DNA from: UBA8828 sp046315175
Lineage (GTDB): Bacteria; Verrucomicrobiota; Verrucomicrobiia; Opitutales; UBA953
Direction of reading: 5' to 3'
DNA length: 64,000 bases
Assembly (NCBI GenBank): GCA_046315175.1
Contig: JBKDBK010000122.1
Span: 32,894-96,893, forward strand
This document shows positions 20,682-29,492 of the stretch, in pieces. The position numbers and the translations under genes are program-made. Each line of letters opens with the position of its first letter. The first letter of the stretch is position 1. The notes beneath the pieces are model-generated. The model saw only the letters and a list, made by a program, of their open reading frames with translations, did not search any database and had not been told where the DNA came from.

Positions 20682-22382
20682 ATGCTCAGCTGCGAGAATC
20701 TATCCGTGCAGGCGGGCCCCGGAGGCCCCCTCATCCTGAACCAGGCCTCGGCCCGCTTCCTCCCCCGCGGCCTGAACGCCGTCATCGGACCCTCCGGCTG
20801 CGGCAAGACGACCCTGATGAAGGCCATCCTGGGCATCCTGCCCTCGACCGGGACCGCCTACCTGAACAACGAGGCCATCCAAAGGCCAGAGGACCTCGTC
20901 GGGCGCGTCGGCTTCGCCCCCCAGTTCACCACCGCCCAACCCCAGCTGACCGTCGCCGAGTCCCTCGGCTACGCGCTGCGGCTGACCGTATCCGAGAGCG
21001 CCGTGCGCGCCGAGCGGCTCGAGCGCGTCCTCGAGGTCACCGGCCTCGCCGAGCATCGCGACAAGCGCGTCGGCTCCCTCTCCGGCGGCCAGCTGCGCCG
21101 GCTCTCCCTCGGCCTCGAGCTCACCCTCGATCCCTCCTGCATGGTCTGCGACGAGGTCACCTCCGGCCTCGACCCCCACTCCGAGGACCAGATCCTGGCC
21201 CTCCTGAGGCGCCTCGCCACCGAGCGCGGCAAGTCCTTCGCCTGCATCATCCACAACCTGGCCAAGCTCGCCCTGTTCGACTGGATCACCGTGGTCTACC
21301 AGGGGGATGTCGTCTTCCAAGGCTCCTACCCCGAGCTCCTCGCCCACTTCGGGGTGGACGACGGCCTGAGGCTCTACGAGGTCCTCAACCGCCAGGACCT
21401 CGCCCATTGGCGGGCCCGGCGGGCCGAGCGCGCCGAGGCCGAGGCGGCCGACTTCGCCGCCGCCGCCGCCAACGTGGCCGTCGCCGCCAACCCCGAGCCC
21501 GTCGCCCCCGCCCCCGCCCTGCCCTCGGGCGCCTCCCAGCTCGCCACCCTCCTCGCGCGCCGCCTCCGCCTGTTCTTCCGCGACACCGGCTACCTCGGCC
21601 TGACGATGGCCATCACCTTCGGGTTCCCCCTGCTCGTCGTCATCTTCAACCTCACGGGCACCTGGGATGTGCGCAAGGTGCCGATGGAGCGCAGCACCGC
21701 CTCGCTCGAGGCCATCCAGCAGGCCGTCGCCGTGCAGGTGCACAACGCCCAGGTCGCCAACCTCGCCGCCGGCCTGGTCATGTTCCAGGTCATCCTGCTC
21801 ACCCTGATGGGCGCCAACAACGGCGGCCGCGAGATCTCCGCCGAGCGCGTGCTCTACGAGAAGGAGCGCATGACCGGCCTCAGCCCGCTCGCCTACGCCC
21901 TCTCCAAGATGGGCTTCGTCTCGCTTCTCGCCCTGCTGCAGGGCGCCTGGATGTGCGCCTTCGTCAAGGTCATCTGCCAGTTCCCCGGCCCCTGGGGGGA
22001 GCAGCTCGCCGTCCTCGCCGCCAGCTGCGTGTCGATGTCCGTGGTCTGCCTCGGCTTCTCCGCCCTCCTCGTCTCGCCGGAGAAATCCTCCCTCCTCTCC
22101 ATCTACCTCGTCGGATTCCAGCTCCCCCTCTCGGGCGTCGTCCTCGCCCTGCCCGAGGCGCTCACCTGGGTCTGCCGACCCTTCATCAACGCCTACTGGG
22201 GCTGGTCCGGCACCATGAAGTCGATGGCCGGCACCCCCATCTGGGACGCCTACACCGCCTCGCTGCCGGACAAGGGCTCCTACGTGGCGGACAACGAGAC
22301 CGCCCTCCTCGTCCTGCTCGCCCAAGGCATGGTCGGGGCCGCCATGATCCTGGTCGGCTGCCAGCAAAAGCGCTGGTCTTAG
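20682..22382 (+). CDS. ABC half-transporter, ABCG-like order (ATPase then membrane domain)
   Basis: The 566-residue protein joins an N-terminal ATPase to a C-terminal ABC-2 membrane domain, the ABCG/White order. The ATPase has Walker A GPSGCGKTT (36-44), signature LSGGQLRRLSLGLEL and Walker B CMVCDEVTSGLD. An Ala/Pro-rich linker (about residues 245-290) leads to six membrane helices. The block LMGANNGGREISAERVLYEKERM is typical of ABC-2 permeases. It probably works as a homodimeric exporter; the substrate is unknown. I chose the ATG at 20682, just before MLSCENLSV. Two envelope-protein genes follow in the same direction. Confidence 0.85.
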   Translation: MLSCENLSVQAGPGGPLILNQASARFLPRGLNAVIGPSGCGKTTLMKAILGILPSTGTAYLNNEAIQRPEDLVGRVGFAPQFTTAQPQLTVAESLGYALRLTVSESAVRAERLERVLEVTGLAEHRDKRVGSLSGGQLRRLSLGLELTLDPSCMVCDEVTSGLDPHSEDQILALLRRLATERGKSFACIIHNLAKLALFDWITVVYQGDVVFQGSYPELLAHFGVDDGLRLYEVLNRQDLAHWRARRAERAEAEAADFAAAAANVAVAANPEPVAPAPALPSGASQLATLLARRLRLFFRDTGYLGLTMAITFGFPLLVVIFNLTGTWDVRKVPMERSTASLEAIQQAVAVQVHNAQVANLAAGLVMFQVILLTLMGANNGGREISAERVLYEKERMTGLSPLAYALSKMGFVSLLALLQGAWMCAFVKVICQFPGPWGEQLAVLAASCVSMSVVCLGFSALLVSPEKSSLLSIYLVGFQLPLSGVVLALPEALTWVCRPFINAYWGWSGTMKSMAGTPIWDAYTASLPDKGSYVADNETALLVLLAQGMVGAAMILVGCQQKRWS

Positions 22383-22395
22383 GCCGCCAATCCGC

Positions 22396-22401
22396 TAACT
22401 T
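22396..22401 (+). promoter_or_regulatory. Possible -10 box before the 22408 gene
   Basis: TAACTT ends 6 bases before the ATG at 22408. The -35 region is poor. Confidence 0.3.
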
Positions 22402-22407
22402 GGCTCC

Positions 22408-22791
22408 ATGGCCAAGCTGAACCCGCTGCTGCTCGCGCTCGGCATCCCCGTCGCGGTCATCGGCTTCGTCGCCGTCGTCCTGCTCTCCCGGCAAGGCGGC
22501 AAGTTCGCCGACCTGCCCCCCTTCTCGCCCGAGACCTACCGCAAGGACTGGGCCACCCTCCAGGGCAACGCCTACGTCCTCGCCTGCCAGGTCGACCGCC
22601 AGCTGGCGTTCACCGAGGGCCAGGCCCGCATCCTCGCGGTCAAGCCGGTCGACACCTCACGCGGCGCCGGCACCCTGCCCGTCCGCGTCCCCGCCTCCAT
22701 CGAGGCCAACTTCGAGTCCGGCCAGCGCTACAACCTCAAGCTGCGCGTCCGGCGCGACATCCTCGAGGTCGAGGACCTCGAATCCTTCTGA
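22408..22791 (+). CDS. Single-helix membrane protein of unknown function
   Basis: This 127-residue protein has one N-terminal membrane helix (about residues 7-27) and a small basic soluble domain that ends in charged residues. I do not recognise a family. It lies 25 bases after the ABC half-transporter and 5 bases before the next gene. The arrangement suggests the three act together at the envelope, but the sequence does not show how. Confidence 0.7.
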   Translation: MAKLNPLLLALGIPVAVIGFVAVVLLSRQGGKFADLPPFSPETYRKDWATLQGNAYVLACQVDRQLAFTEGQARILAVKPVDTSRGAGTLPVRVPASIEANFESGQRYNLKLRVRRDILEVEDLESF

Positions 22792-22796
22792 ACACC

Positions 22797-24740
22797 ATGC
22801 GCCTCCCCGCCCTCGCCCTCGCCGCGGCCCTCCTGGGCCTCGCGCCCACCGTCCGGCTCGGCGCCCAGGGCGCCGTCGGCCAACCCGGCGCGGCCGTCAC
22901 CGGCGGCGGCGGAGGGGACTACCGCAGCTCGACCGCCGAGGCCATGGGCGACCGGCTGTTCGACGTGAACAGCGACTCCATCGACATGGAGAACGGCTCC
23001 ATGCAGTGGAAGGGCCGCACCTTCAACCTCGGCAACTCGCGCATGATGCGGGCCCGCTTCGAGCGCTACCTCGCCGCCCCCGCCCCCGCCCAGGACAGCC
23101 GCCGCTACCTCGACGTCCTCCAGCGCATCGAGTCCCTCCTCGCCCCCAACGCCATCAACGAGCGCACCTGGGCGCCCAACCAGCAGGCCGCCTTCGACCT
23201 GCTCTTCGAGGCCGCCCGCTACGAGCAGGACGCCGAGAACTCCCTCACGCTCGCCGCGCAGATCCGCAAGGTCTGGGAGATGCGGGTCGAGTTCCGCAAC
23301 ATGGGGGTCAACCACAACCAGCTCGAGGCGCTGCGGAGGCGACAGGAGGGCGTCGCCATCAACCGACAGGAGCAGCTCGAGCTCGCCAACGACCAGCGGT
23401 CCGAGCAGAGCGCCAAGAAGGAGAAGGGCGGCGCGCTCGTGAAGTCGACCGCCGGCTCGGCCGAGATGGCCGCGCGGGTCAAGGATGAGCAGAAGACCCA
23501 GGCCGAGATCGTGGCCAACCAGGCCCGCATGACCGCCCTCGCCCTGCAGTCCCAGGTCGAGTTCCAGTCGCAGATCGTCCAGCACCTCCTCGCCCGCCGC
23601 TACCGCCACTGCATCATCGCCTGCGCCTTCTACCGGGTGATGTTCAAGAGCCAGAACCAGAACGTCCGCGTCGGGGCCAAGGAGGTGAAGGAGTTCTTCC
23701 CCATCTCGGACTACGTGCCCACGCTCGAGTCGCTCGACGGCCTGTGCCGCGAGGCGATCAAGGACGTCGACACCGGCCTGCGCACCACCGAGGACCTCAT
23801 GCGCCAGGGCGAGCTCCACGGCGCCTTCGAGCGCCTGCAGGAGACCTACTTCCTCGGCGAGCACGAGCCCTCCATCCAGTCCTTCGACCCCGCCAAGAAG
23901 CGCCAGCTGCTCGAGCTCTGGCGCGACCTGCGCGAGCTCCAGCGCGTCGGCGACGAGCGCGACCTCGCCAACGTCGACCAGTACCTCAACCAGGTGGCCG
24001 CCCGCGCCCGCGACTTCCCCGCCGCCGCCGTGCGCTCCAAGGTCGAGGCCGCCCGCGCCGCCTCCAACATGCAGATCCTCGCCGCCCAGCAGGCCGCCGT
24101 CTCGGGCGACACCGCCAAGGCCGAGGCCGCCCTCGAGCGGGCCGGGAAGATCTGGCCCCTCAACCCCGCCATCCGCGACTTCGCCACCAAGGCCATCGCC
24201 CGGCAGGACGTCCTCGCCCAGAAGGTCCCCGAGTTCGACCAGCTTCACGGCGACGGCAAGTGGCGCGACATCTTCAACCGCCGCGACGAGTTCGCCGTCG
24301 CCCTCATCCAGGACAAGGACCGCCTGCCCAAGCTCAAGGCCGTCGTCACCCGCGTGGGCGAGATCGAGGCCATCATCCTCCAGGCCACCTCCCTCGCCGC
24401 CCAGGGCAACCCCTACCTCGCCTGGGACCTCCTCCAGCGCGCCCAGGCCATCGACCCCAACGACATCGTCCTCGCCCGCACCCGCTCCGAGATCGCCCCC
24501 CTCGTCGCTGAGTACGCCCGCCTCCTCGCCCTCGCCGAGCGCATGGAGAAGGACGGCCACGACGCCGCCGCCCTCACCGCCTGGATGTCCGCCCAGGAGC
24601 TCAACCCCGTCTCCGAGATCTGCGGCACCGCCGTCCGGCGCCTCGCCGCCCGCGTCGCCTCCTCCGGCGCCGCCACCCCGGCCCCCGGACGCGACCCCGG
24701 CGCCCTCGAGGTTCCCGAGCCGCCCCCTGCCAACCGCTGA
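22797..24740 (+). CDS. Exported helical-repeat protein of unknown function
   Basis: The 647-residue protein has a signal peptide (MRLPALALAAALLGLAPTVRLGA) and a Gly-rich linker. The rest is long and almost wholly helical, with TPR-like pairs towards the C-terminus (GNPYLAWDLLQRAQAIDPND and HDAAALTAWMSAQELNP). A charged coiled-coil-like stretch lies around residues 180-240. It may be a periplasmic scaffold. The start is 5 bases after the 22408 gene. No enzymatic motif is visible and I cannot name a family. Confidence 0.75.
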   Translation: MRLPALALAAALLGLAPTVRLGAQGAVGQPGAAVTGGGGGDYRSSTAEAMGDRLFDVNSDSIDMENGSMQWKGRTFNLGNSRMMRARFERYLAAPAPAQDSRRYLDVLQRIESLLAPNAINERTWAPNQQAAFDLLFEAARYEQDAENSLTLAAQIRKVWEMRVEFRNMGVNHNQLEALRRRQEGVAINRQEQLELANDQRSEQSAKKEKGGALVKSTAGSAEMAARVKDEQKTQAEIVANQARMTALALQSQVEFQSQIVQHLLARRYRHCIIACAFYRVMFKSQNQNVRVGAKEVKEFFPISDYVPTLESLDGLCREAIKDVDTGLRTTEDLMRQGELHGAFERLQETYFLGEHEPSIQSFDPAKKRQLLELWRDLRELQRVGDERDLANVDQYLNQVAARARDFPAAAVRSKVEAARAASNMQILAAQQAAVSGDTAKAEAALERAGKIWPLNPAIRDFATKAIARQDVLAQKVPEFDQLHGDGKWRDIFNRRDEFAVALIQDKDRLPKLKAVVTRVGEIEAIILQATSLAAQGNPYLAWDLLQRAQAIDPNDIVLARTRSEIAPLVAEYARLLALAERMEKDGHDAAALTAWMSAQELNPVSEICGTAVRRLAARVASSGAATPAPGRDPGALEVPEPPPANR

Positions 24741-24891
24741 GGACCCTCCCTGGGGGTCATGTCCCAACGGGGGCTGAGCGCCCTGCTCGTTCCAACCCCT
24801 CGCCAGCTAGCTGCGGCCACGCCGCACAGGGAGGCCAACCCCAACCGGTCGGGCTAACCCTTCGCGAGGTTGCCAGCCCGCCAGGCCGGGC

Positions 24892-25491
24892 TCAGACCAC
24901 GTAGGGCAAGGTCTTGGCGACGCGCTCCGTCTCCGCCCCGCCCTCGAGCAGGTCGGCGATGCTGTCCCACTTGCCCACGGTCAGCGAGCTGCGCGCCGAC
25001 TCGGGCATCGCGGCCTTCATGACCTTGCCGCCCGCGGAAACCGTCATCGCCCCGAGGTCGATGGCAACCTCGCCGGCGGGATTGGCCTGAACCCAAGCCG
25101 TCAGGGCGGCCAGGTCGGCCGGCTCAAGGGTCACGCACGGGACGCCGATGCCGGTCGAGTTGCCGAAGAAGATCTCCGCGAAGCTCCCGGCGACGACCGC
25201 CTTGAAGCCGAAGCGCCAGAGCGACTGGGGCGCGTGCTCGCGCGAGCTGCCGCAGCCGAAGTTCTGGCCGCTGACCAGGATCGCGGCCTCCTTGGCGTCG
25301 GGTCGGTTCATCGGGTGCTCGCGCGCGACGCCCTCGGGCGTGTAGCGCTCGTCGCGGAAGGCGTGCTCGCCCAACCCGTCGAAGGTCACGCAGCGCAGGA
25401 AGCGCGCCGGGATGATGCGGTCCGTGTCGATGTCGTCGCCGGGAACGGCGAGGGCGCGGCCGGCGATGCGGGTGATTTTGGCGAGGGACAT
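24892..25491 (-). CDS. leuD: 3-isopropylmalate dehydratase, small subunit
   Basis: The 199-residue swivel-domain subunit of isopropylmalate isomerase acts in leucine synthesis with LeuC. Motifs are GDDIDTDRIIPARFL and GQNFGCGSSREHAPQSL, followed by KAVVAGSFAEIFFGN and GIGVPCVTL. It is the last gene of leuC-x-leuD, 41 bases after the small unknown gene. The length is usual for the bacterial subunit. Confidence 0.95.
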   Translation of the reverse strand: MSLAKITRIAGRALAVPGDDIDTDRIIPARFLRCVTFDGLGEHAFRDERYTPEGVAREHPMNRPDAKEAAILVSGQNFGCGSSREHAPQSLWRFGFKAVVAGSFAEIFFGNSTGIGVPCVTLEPADLAALTAWVQANPAGEVAIDLGAMTVSAGGKVMKAAMPESARSSLTVGKWDSIADLLEGGAETERVAKTLPYVV

Positions 25492-25532
25492 GGGAAAGGG
25501 CTGGGGAATTAGGGGATGAAGGGACGCGGGGG

Positions 25533-25832
25533 TCAGGGGGCGGCCACCGACCAGGAGCCGACCGAGAGGAACGCGACCGGGCGGTTCAGGGCCCGGGCCA
25601 GCGAGGAGCGCCGGGCGGCCAGCACGGAGGGCGGCGCGGACGCCGCCTCGGCGAAGACGGGGAGGCTGTCGAGGACGGCGATCGGGCGGACCGTGCAGAC
25701 CGGCTTGCCGTCGTGGCAGGCATCCAGCTCGGCGCCGGGCTCAAGACCGACCGACTCCGCCGCCGCGGCGCGCGCAAGCGCCTCGCCGCGCGTGGCGCGG
25801 TCAAGGACGCGGGCGGCGGCGGGGGCGATCAT
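25533..25832 (-). CDS. Small protein between leuC and leuD, function unknown
   Basis: This is a 99-residue reading frame. Its ATG lies 2 bases after the leuC stop codon (TGAGCATG), which points to translational coupling. The N-terminal part (VLDRATRGEALARAAAAE) is helical and the rest is mixed, with one CHDG and one VCTV cysteine. The pattern resembles the short helical start of some enzymes but not any whole domain I know. Its placement inside a biosynthetic operon argues that it is real. Confidence 0.6.
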   Translation of the reverse strand: MIAPAAARVLDRATRGEALARAAAAESVGLEPGAELDACHDGKPVCTVRPIAVLDSLPVFAEAASAPPSVLAARRSSLARALNRPVAFLSVGSWSVAAP

Positions 25833-25834
25833 GC

Positions 25835-27244
25835 TCAGCGGATGCCAAAGACCTCGCGGGCGTCGGTCACCTCGCCGGTGATGGCGGCCGCGGCGACCAT
25901 CAGGGGGCTCATCAGGACGGTTCGGCCGGTGATCGAGCCCTGGCGGCCCTTGAAGTTGCGGTTCGAGGAGCTGGCGCAAAGCTGGTCGCCCACCAGCTTG
26001 TCCGGGTTCATCGCCAGGCACATCGAGCAGCCCGCGCCGCGCCACTCGAAGCCGGCGGCGCGGAAGACCTCGGCCAAGCCCTCCTTCTCCGCCTGGGCGG
26101 CGGTGATCTGGGAGCCGGGGACGACGATGGCCTTGAGACCGGCCTTGACCTTGCGGCCCTTGAGGTGGCGCGCCACCTCGCGAAGGTCGGAGATGCGGCC
26201 ATTGGTGCAGGAACCGAGGAAGGCCACGTCGACCTTGGTGCCCTTGATGGGCTGGCCGGGGGCGAGCTTCATGTGGCGGTAGGCCTCCTCGGCCGTCGCG
26301 CGGTCGCCGTCCTTGAGGGTGGAGGGCACGGGCATGGCCTCGTCGATGAAGATGGCCTGTCCCGGGGTGATGCCCCAGGTGACGGTCGGGCGGATGGACG
26401 CCGCGTCGATGCGAACGATGTCGTCGTAGGCGCAGCCGGGGTCGGAGGCGAAGGACTTCCAGCGGGCCACCGCGGCGTCCCACTCGGCGGCCTTGGGGGC
26501 GTAGGGACGGCCCTTCAGGTAGTCGAAGGTCTTCTGGTCGGGATTGACATACCCGCAGCGGGCGCCGCCCTCGATCGACATGTTGCAGACCGTCATCCGC
26601 TCCTCGAGGGAGAAGTTGTCGAAGGTCGAGCCGGCGTACTCGTACGCGTAGCCCAGGCCGCCGTTCACGCCGAGGAGGCGGATGATGTGGAGGATGACAT
26701 CCTTGGCGTAGACGCCGGGGGCGAGGGCGCCGTTGACCTCGATGCGCCGTACCTTGAGCGGGCTGAGCGCCAGCGTCTGGGTGGCGAGGACGTCGCGCAC
26801 CTGGGTCGTGCCGATGCCGAAGGCGATCGCGCCGAACGCCCCGTGCGTCGCGGTGTGCGAGTCGCCGCAGGCGATGGTCGTGCCCGGCTGGGTGATGCCT
26901 TGCTCGGGGCCGACCATGTGGACGATCCCCTGGGCGCCCGTGTTGGTGTCGAAGAACCGGATGCCGTGATCCCGGGTGTTCCTGCGCAGGGCCTCGATCA
27001 TCTCCTGGGCGATCGGGTCGGAATAGGGCTCCTTCAGCTCGTTGGTCGGCACGATGTGGTCGACCGTGGCGAAGGTCCGGTGGGGATACCGCACCTTGAG
27101 CCCCAGGTCGCGGATCATGCCGAAGGCCTGGGGGGAGGTCACCTCATGGATGAGGTGCGTCCCGATGAACAGCTGCGTCTGGCCGTTGGGCAGGCGGCGG
27201 ACGGCGTGGGCGTCCCAGACTTTTTGGAAGAGGGTCTTGGCCAT
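25835..27244 (-). CDS. leuC: 3-isopropylmalate dehydratase, large subunit
   Basis: The 469-residue aconitase-fold subunit binds the [4Fe-4S] cluster through Cys346 (GSCTNGR) and Cys406/Cys409 (GAGCSMC). Other blocks are TVDHIVPTNE, CGDSHTATHGAFGA and ATQTLALSP. It interconverts 2- and 3-isopropylmalate in leucine synthesis. I took the ATG at 27244, which begins MAKTLFQKVWDAH as in homologues; an upstream ATG at 27265 adds seven residues. A sigma-70-like promoter lies 27 bases before it. Confidence 0.96.
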   Translation of the reverse strand: MAKTLFQKVWDAHAVRRLPNGQTQLFIGTHLIHEVTSPQAFGMIRDLGLKVRYPHRTFATVDHIVPTNELKEPYSDPIAQEMIEALRRNTRDHGIRFFDTNTGAQGIVHMVGPEQGITQPGTTIACGDSHTATHGAFGAIAFGIGTTQVRDVLATQTLALSPLKVRRIEVNGALAPGVYAKDVILHIIRLLGVNGGLGYAYEYAGSTFDNFSLEERMTVCNMSIEGGARCGYVNPDQKTFDYLKGRPYAPKAAEWDAAVARWKSFASDPGCAYDDIVRIDAASIRPTVTWGITPGQAIFIDEAMPVPSTLKDGDRATAEEAYRHMKLAPGQPIKGTKVDVAFLGSCTNGRISDLREVARHLKGRKVKAGLKAIVVPGSQITAAQAEKEGLAEVFRAAGFEWRGAGCSMCLAMNPDKLVGDQLCASSSNRNFKGRQGSITGRTVLMSPLMVAAAAITGEVTDAREVFGIR

Positions 27245-27271
27245 GAGGGTTGCCCGCGGGGGCAAGGGGCA

Positions 27272-27299
27272 GTCGTAAGCGGCGGCAGGAATGGGTCAA
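27272..27299 (-). promoter_or_regulatory. Sigma-70 promoter of the leuC operon
   Basis: Read on the minus strand, TTGACC, a 16-base spacer and TACGAC lie 27 bases before the leuC ATG. Confidence 0.55.
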
Positions 27300-27321
27300 T
27301 CCCAAGGGTGGCCATCGGGAT

Positions 27322-27349
27322 TTGACGGCGCCCGCCCGCTCCCCACCCT
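27322..27349 (+). promoter_or_regulatory. Putative promoter of the 27357 peptidase gene
   Basis: TTGACG, 16 bases and CACCCT end 7 bases before the GTG at 27357. The layout matches that before the 55546 gene (TTGACC, 16 bases, CACGCT). Confidence 0.45.
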
Positions 27350-27356
27350 GTCCCCC

Positions 27357-29492
27357 GTGGCCACGCCTCCCCGCAAACCCGCGCCCCCGCGGCGCCCCCT
27401 GCCCCCGCCCCGTCCCCCGGCGCGAGCCTCCGAGGATTCCGGCTTCTGGGGCGGTCCCGCCTACTGGATCCTCTTCGTGCTCCTGCTCGGCGTCGGGGGC
27501 ATCGTCGTCCTCGAGCGCCTCAACCGGCCCGCCGGCCCCGCGCCCGTCGCCGAGGCGCCCCCGCCTCCGCCCCCTCGCCTCGTCGACCCCGCGCCGGTCG
27601 TGACCCAGACCAAGCCCGAGGGTTCGGTCTTGGGCGACTTCGCCAAGCCCGAGGTCGTCACCGAGACGCCAGCCAAGGTCGCGGCCGACCTGCCGCCCCC
27701 GCCCGTCTACGAGCCCGACGCGATCGACTTCGACGCGCTCCGCCGCTACAAGACCGTCTCCTCGCGCCTCACCAAGGCCGTGCTGGGCGAGAAGCCCTCC
27801 AAGGAGGCCCTGGCCGCCCACGCCTTCCGCGCCAGCCCCAAGGCGCCCTTCCGCATCAGCCCGGGCGATAGCGCCGAGCAGGCCCGCGTCCGCGGCATCG
27901 TCGAGGCGTACTGGGCGTCCATCGACCCCGACCGCTGCCTGCCCCACCCCGACGCCGAGCTCTTCCCCGGCCCCATCGCGCCCGGCGCCGACCGCGTCAT
28001 CACCGCCGTCAACATCCCCCTCAACATCCCGCGCCGCCACTCGACCGGCCTCTACGCCGCCCCCGGCGAGCGCATCACCTTCCGCATCTCGGCCGACGAC
28101 ATCGACAAGGGCTTCGTGGCCCGCATCGGCTGCCACTCCGACAGCCTCCTCGGCGGCAAGCGCGAGCTCTGGCACCGCTGGCCCGTCCTGACCAACACCA
28201 AGCCCCTCAACGCCCGCGCCGTCGAGATGGCCAACCCCTTCGGCGGCCCCATCTACATCGAGATCCCGGGCCGCGGCGAGTGGGAGCGCACCCGCGAGCG
28301 CGTCCGCGTCGAGGTCGTCGGCGCGGTCGAGGCCCCGTTCTTCGAGCTGGGCAAGACCACCAAGGCCGAGTGGGAGAACCGCCGCCTCGCCCCCGCCCCC
28401 TGGGGCGAGCTGGTCAGCGGCAAGATGGTCCTCTCCGTGCCCTCCGAGCTCCTCCGCAAGCTTCCCTATCCCGACGAGCTGATGAAGGTCTGGGAAAAGG
28501 TCGTCGACACCGGCGACTGGCTCGCCGCCATCGGCCCCCGCCGCTCGCCCGAGCGCATCGTGGCCGACGCCGAGATCTCCATCGGCTGGATGCATTCCGG
28601 CTACCCCGTCATGTGCTACCTGGCCAGCGCGCCCGACATGGTCAGCATCCGCCACCTCACCACCGAGGGCAACTGGGGCTTCTTCCACGAGCTCGGCCAC
28701 AACCGCCAATCCCGCCTCTGGACCTACGCGGGCTACACCGAGGTGACCTGCAACCTCTTCTCGCTCATCTGCATGGAGCGCGTCGCGGGCAAGAAGGTCG
28801 GCCAGGGCCACAGCGACCTCATCCCGCTCGCCAACGAGCTCGCGCTCGACAACAAGGCGCACGCCAACTCGCCCTTCCACCTGCTCGCCCAGTACTACCA
28901 CCCCATCGCCGCCTTCGGCTGGGAACCCCTCCAGGCCACCTTCGACGAGTTGAATGACCGGAAGGACATCGCCAAGGCCGACGGCCTCGTCACGCGCACC
29001 AACAACCGCGCCGGCCGCGCCCTGACCAAGGCCCAGGAGGCCCTTGAGAAGGAGCAGGCCGACCTCGAGAAGCGCCTCCGCCTGCTCGACAAGGACACCA
29101 AGCCCAGCGCCACCAAAGGCGACGAGCGCGCGGAGATCACCGGCCGCCTGACCGACCTGCGCGAGGAAATCAAGAAGGCCGGCGAGGCCGTCACCGCCCT
29201 CTCCCGCCAGGACTCCGACGAGAAGAAGAAGGAAATCTTCGTCAAGATCTGGTCCAAGCACGCCGGTCACGACCTCGGGCCCTATTTCGCCACCTTCGGC
29301 TGGCCCTACACCGACCACATGAAGGCCTTCAACAAGGGCCTGAAGCCCTGGATGCCCAAGGACTTCCCGCCCAAGCCCGCCGCGGTCGCCTCGGCCCCCC
29401 GGGCCAAGACCACGCTCTTCGGCTCGCGCAACGAGGCCATGGCCGACGCCAGCGAGGTGCACGGCGAGGACAATCCCGCCAACAACCCGTGA
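27357..29492 (+). CDS. Membrane-anchored M60-type zinc metallopeptidase
   Basis: The 711-residue protein has a proline-rich cytoplasmic start, one membrane helix (about 33-53), a Pro-rich linker and a large extracytoplasmic part. Residues HELGH (444-448) with Glu462 form the gluzincin motif HExxHx(13)E of the M60/enhancin family, which cleaves heavily glycosylated proteins such as mucins. The block GWMHSGYPVMCYL precedes it. An inserted coiled coil (about 555-615) follows the catalytic region. I chose the GTG at 27357 because a promoter-like TTGACG lies inside the longer frame and the ATG at 27291 overlaps the leuC promoter. A paralogue lies at 31610. Confidence 0.85.
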   Translation: MATPPRKPAPPRRPLPPPRPPARASEDSGFWGGPAYWILFVLLLGVGGIVVLERLNRPAGPAPVAEAPPPPPPRLVDPAPVVTQTKPEGSVLGDFAKPEVVTETPAKVAADLPPPPVYEPDAIDFDALRRYKTVSSRLTKAVLGEKPSKEALAAHAFRASPKAPFRISPGDSAEQARVRGIVEAYWASIDPDRCLPHPDAELFPGPIAPGADRVITAVNIPLNIPRRHSTGLYAAPGERITFRISADDIDKGFVARIGCHSDSLLGGKRELWHRWPVLTNTKPLNARAVEMANPFGGPIYIEIPGRGEWERTRERVRVEVVGAVEAPFFELGKTTKAEWENRRLAPAPWGELVSGKMVLSVPSELLRKLPYPDELMKVWEKVVDTGDWLAAIGPRRSPERIVADAEISIGWMHSGYPVMCYLASAPDMVSIRHLTTEGNWGFFHELGHNRQSRLWTYAGYTEVTCNLFSLICMERVAGKKVGQGHSDLIPLANELALDNKAHANSPFHLLAQYYHPIAAFGWEPLQATFDELNDRKDIAKADGLVTRTNNRAGRALTKAQEALEKEQADLEKRLRLLDKDTKPSATKGDERAEITGRLTDLREEIKKAGEAVTALSRQDSDEKKKEIFVKIWSKHAGHDLGPYFATFGWPYTDHMKAFNKGLKPWMPKDFPPKPAAVASAPRAKTTLFGSRNEAMADASEVHGEDNPANNP

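Noticed and set aside
24741..24891. Terminators in the gap between the convergent 22797 gene and leuD
   Set aside because: Short hairpins are present (24742-24758 and 24875-24892) but none has a T-run. I see no other feature there.
27291..27356. ATG at 27291 as start of the anchored M60 peptidase
   Set aside because: This ATG overlaps the leuC -35 region, and a TTGACG promoter box lies inside the added segment. The GTG at 27357 fits better, though it is not proven.
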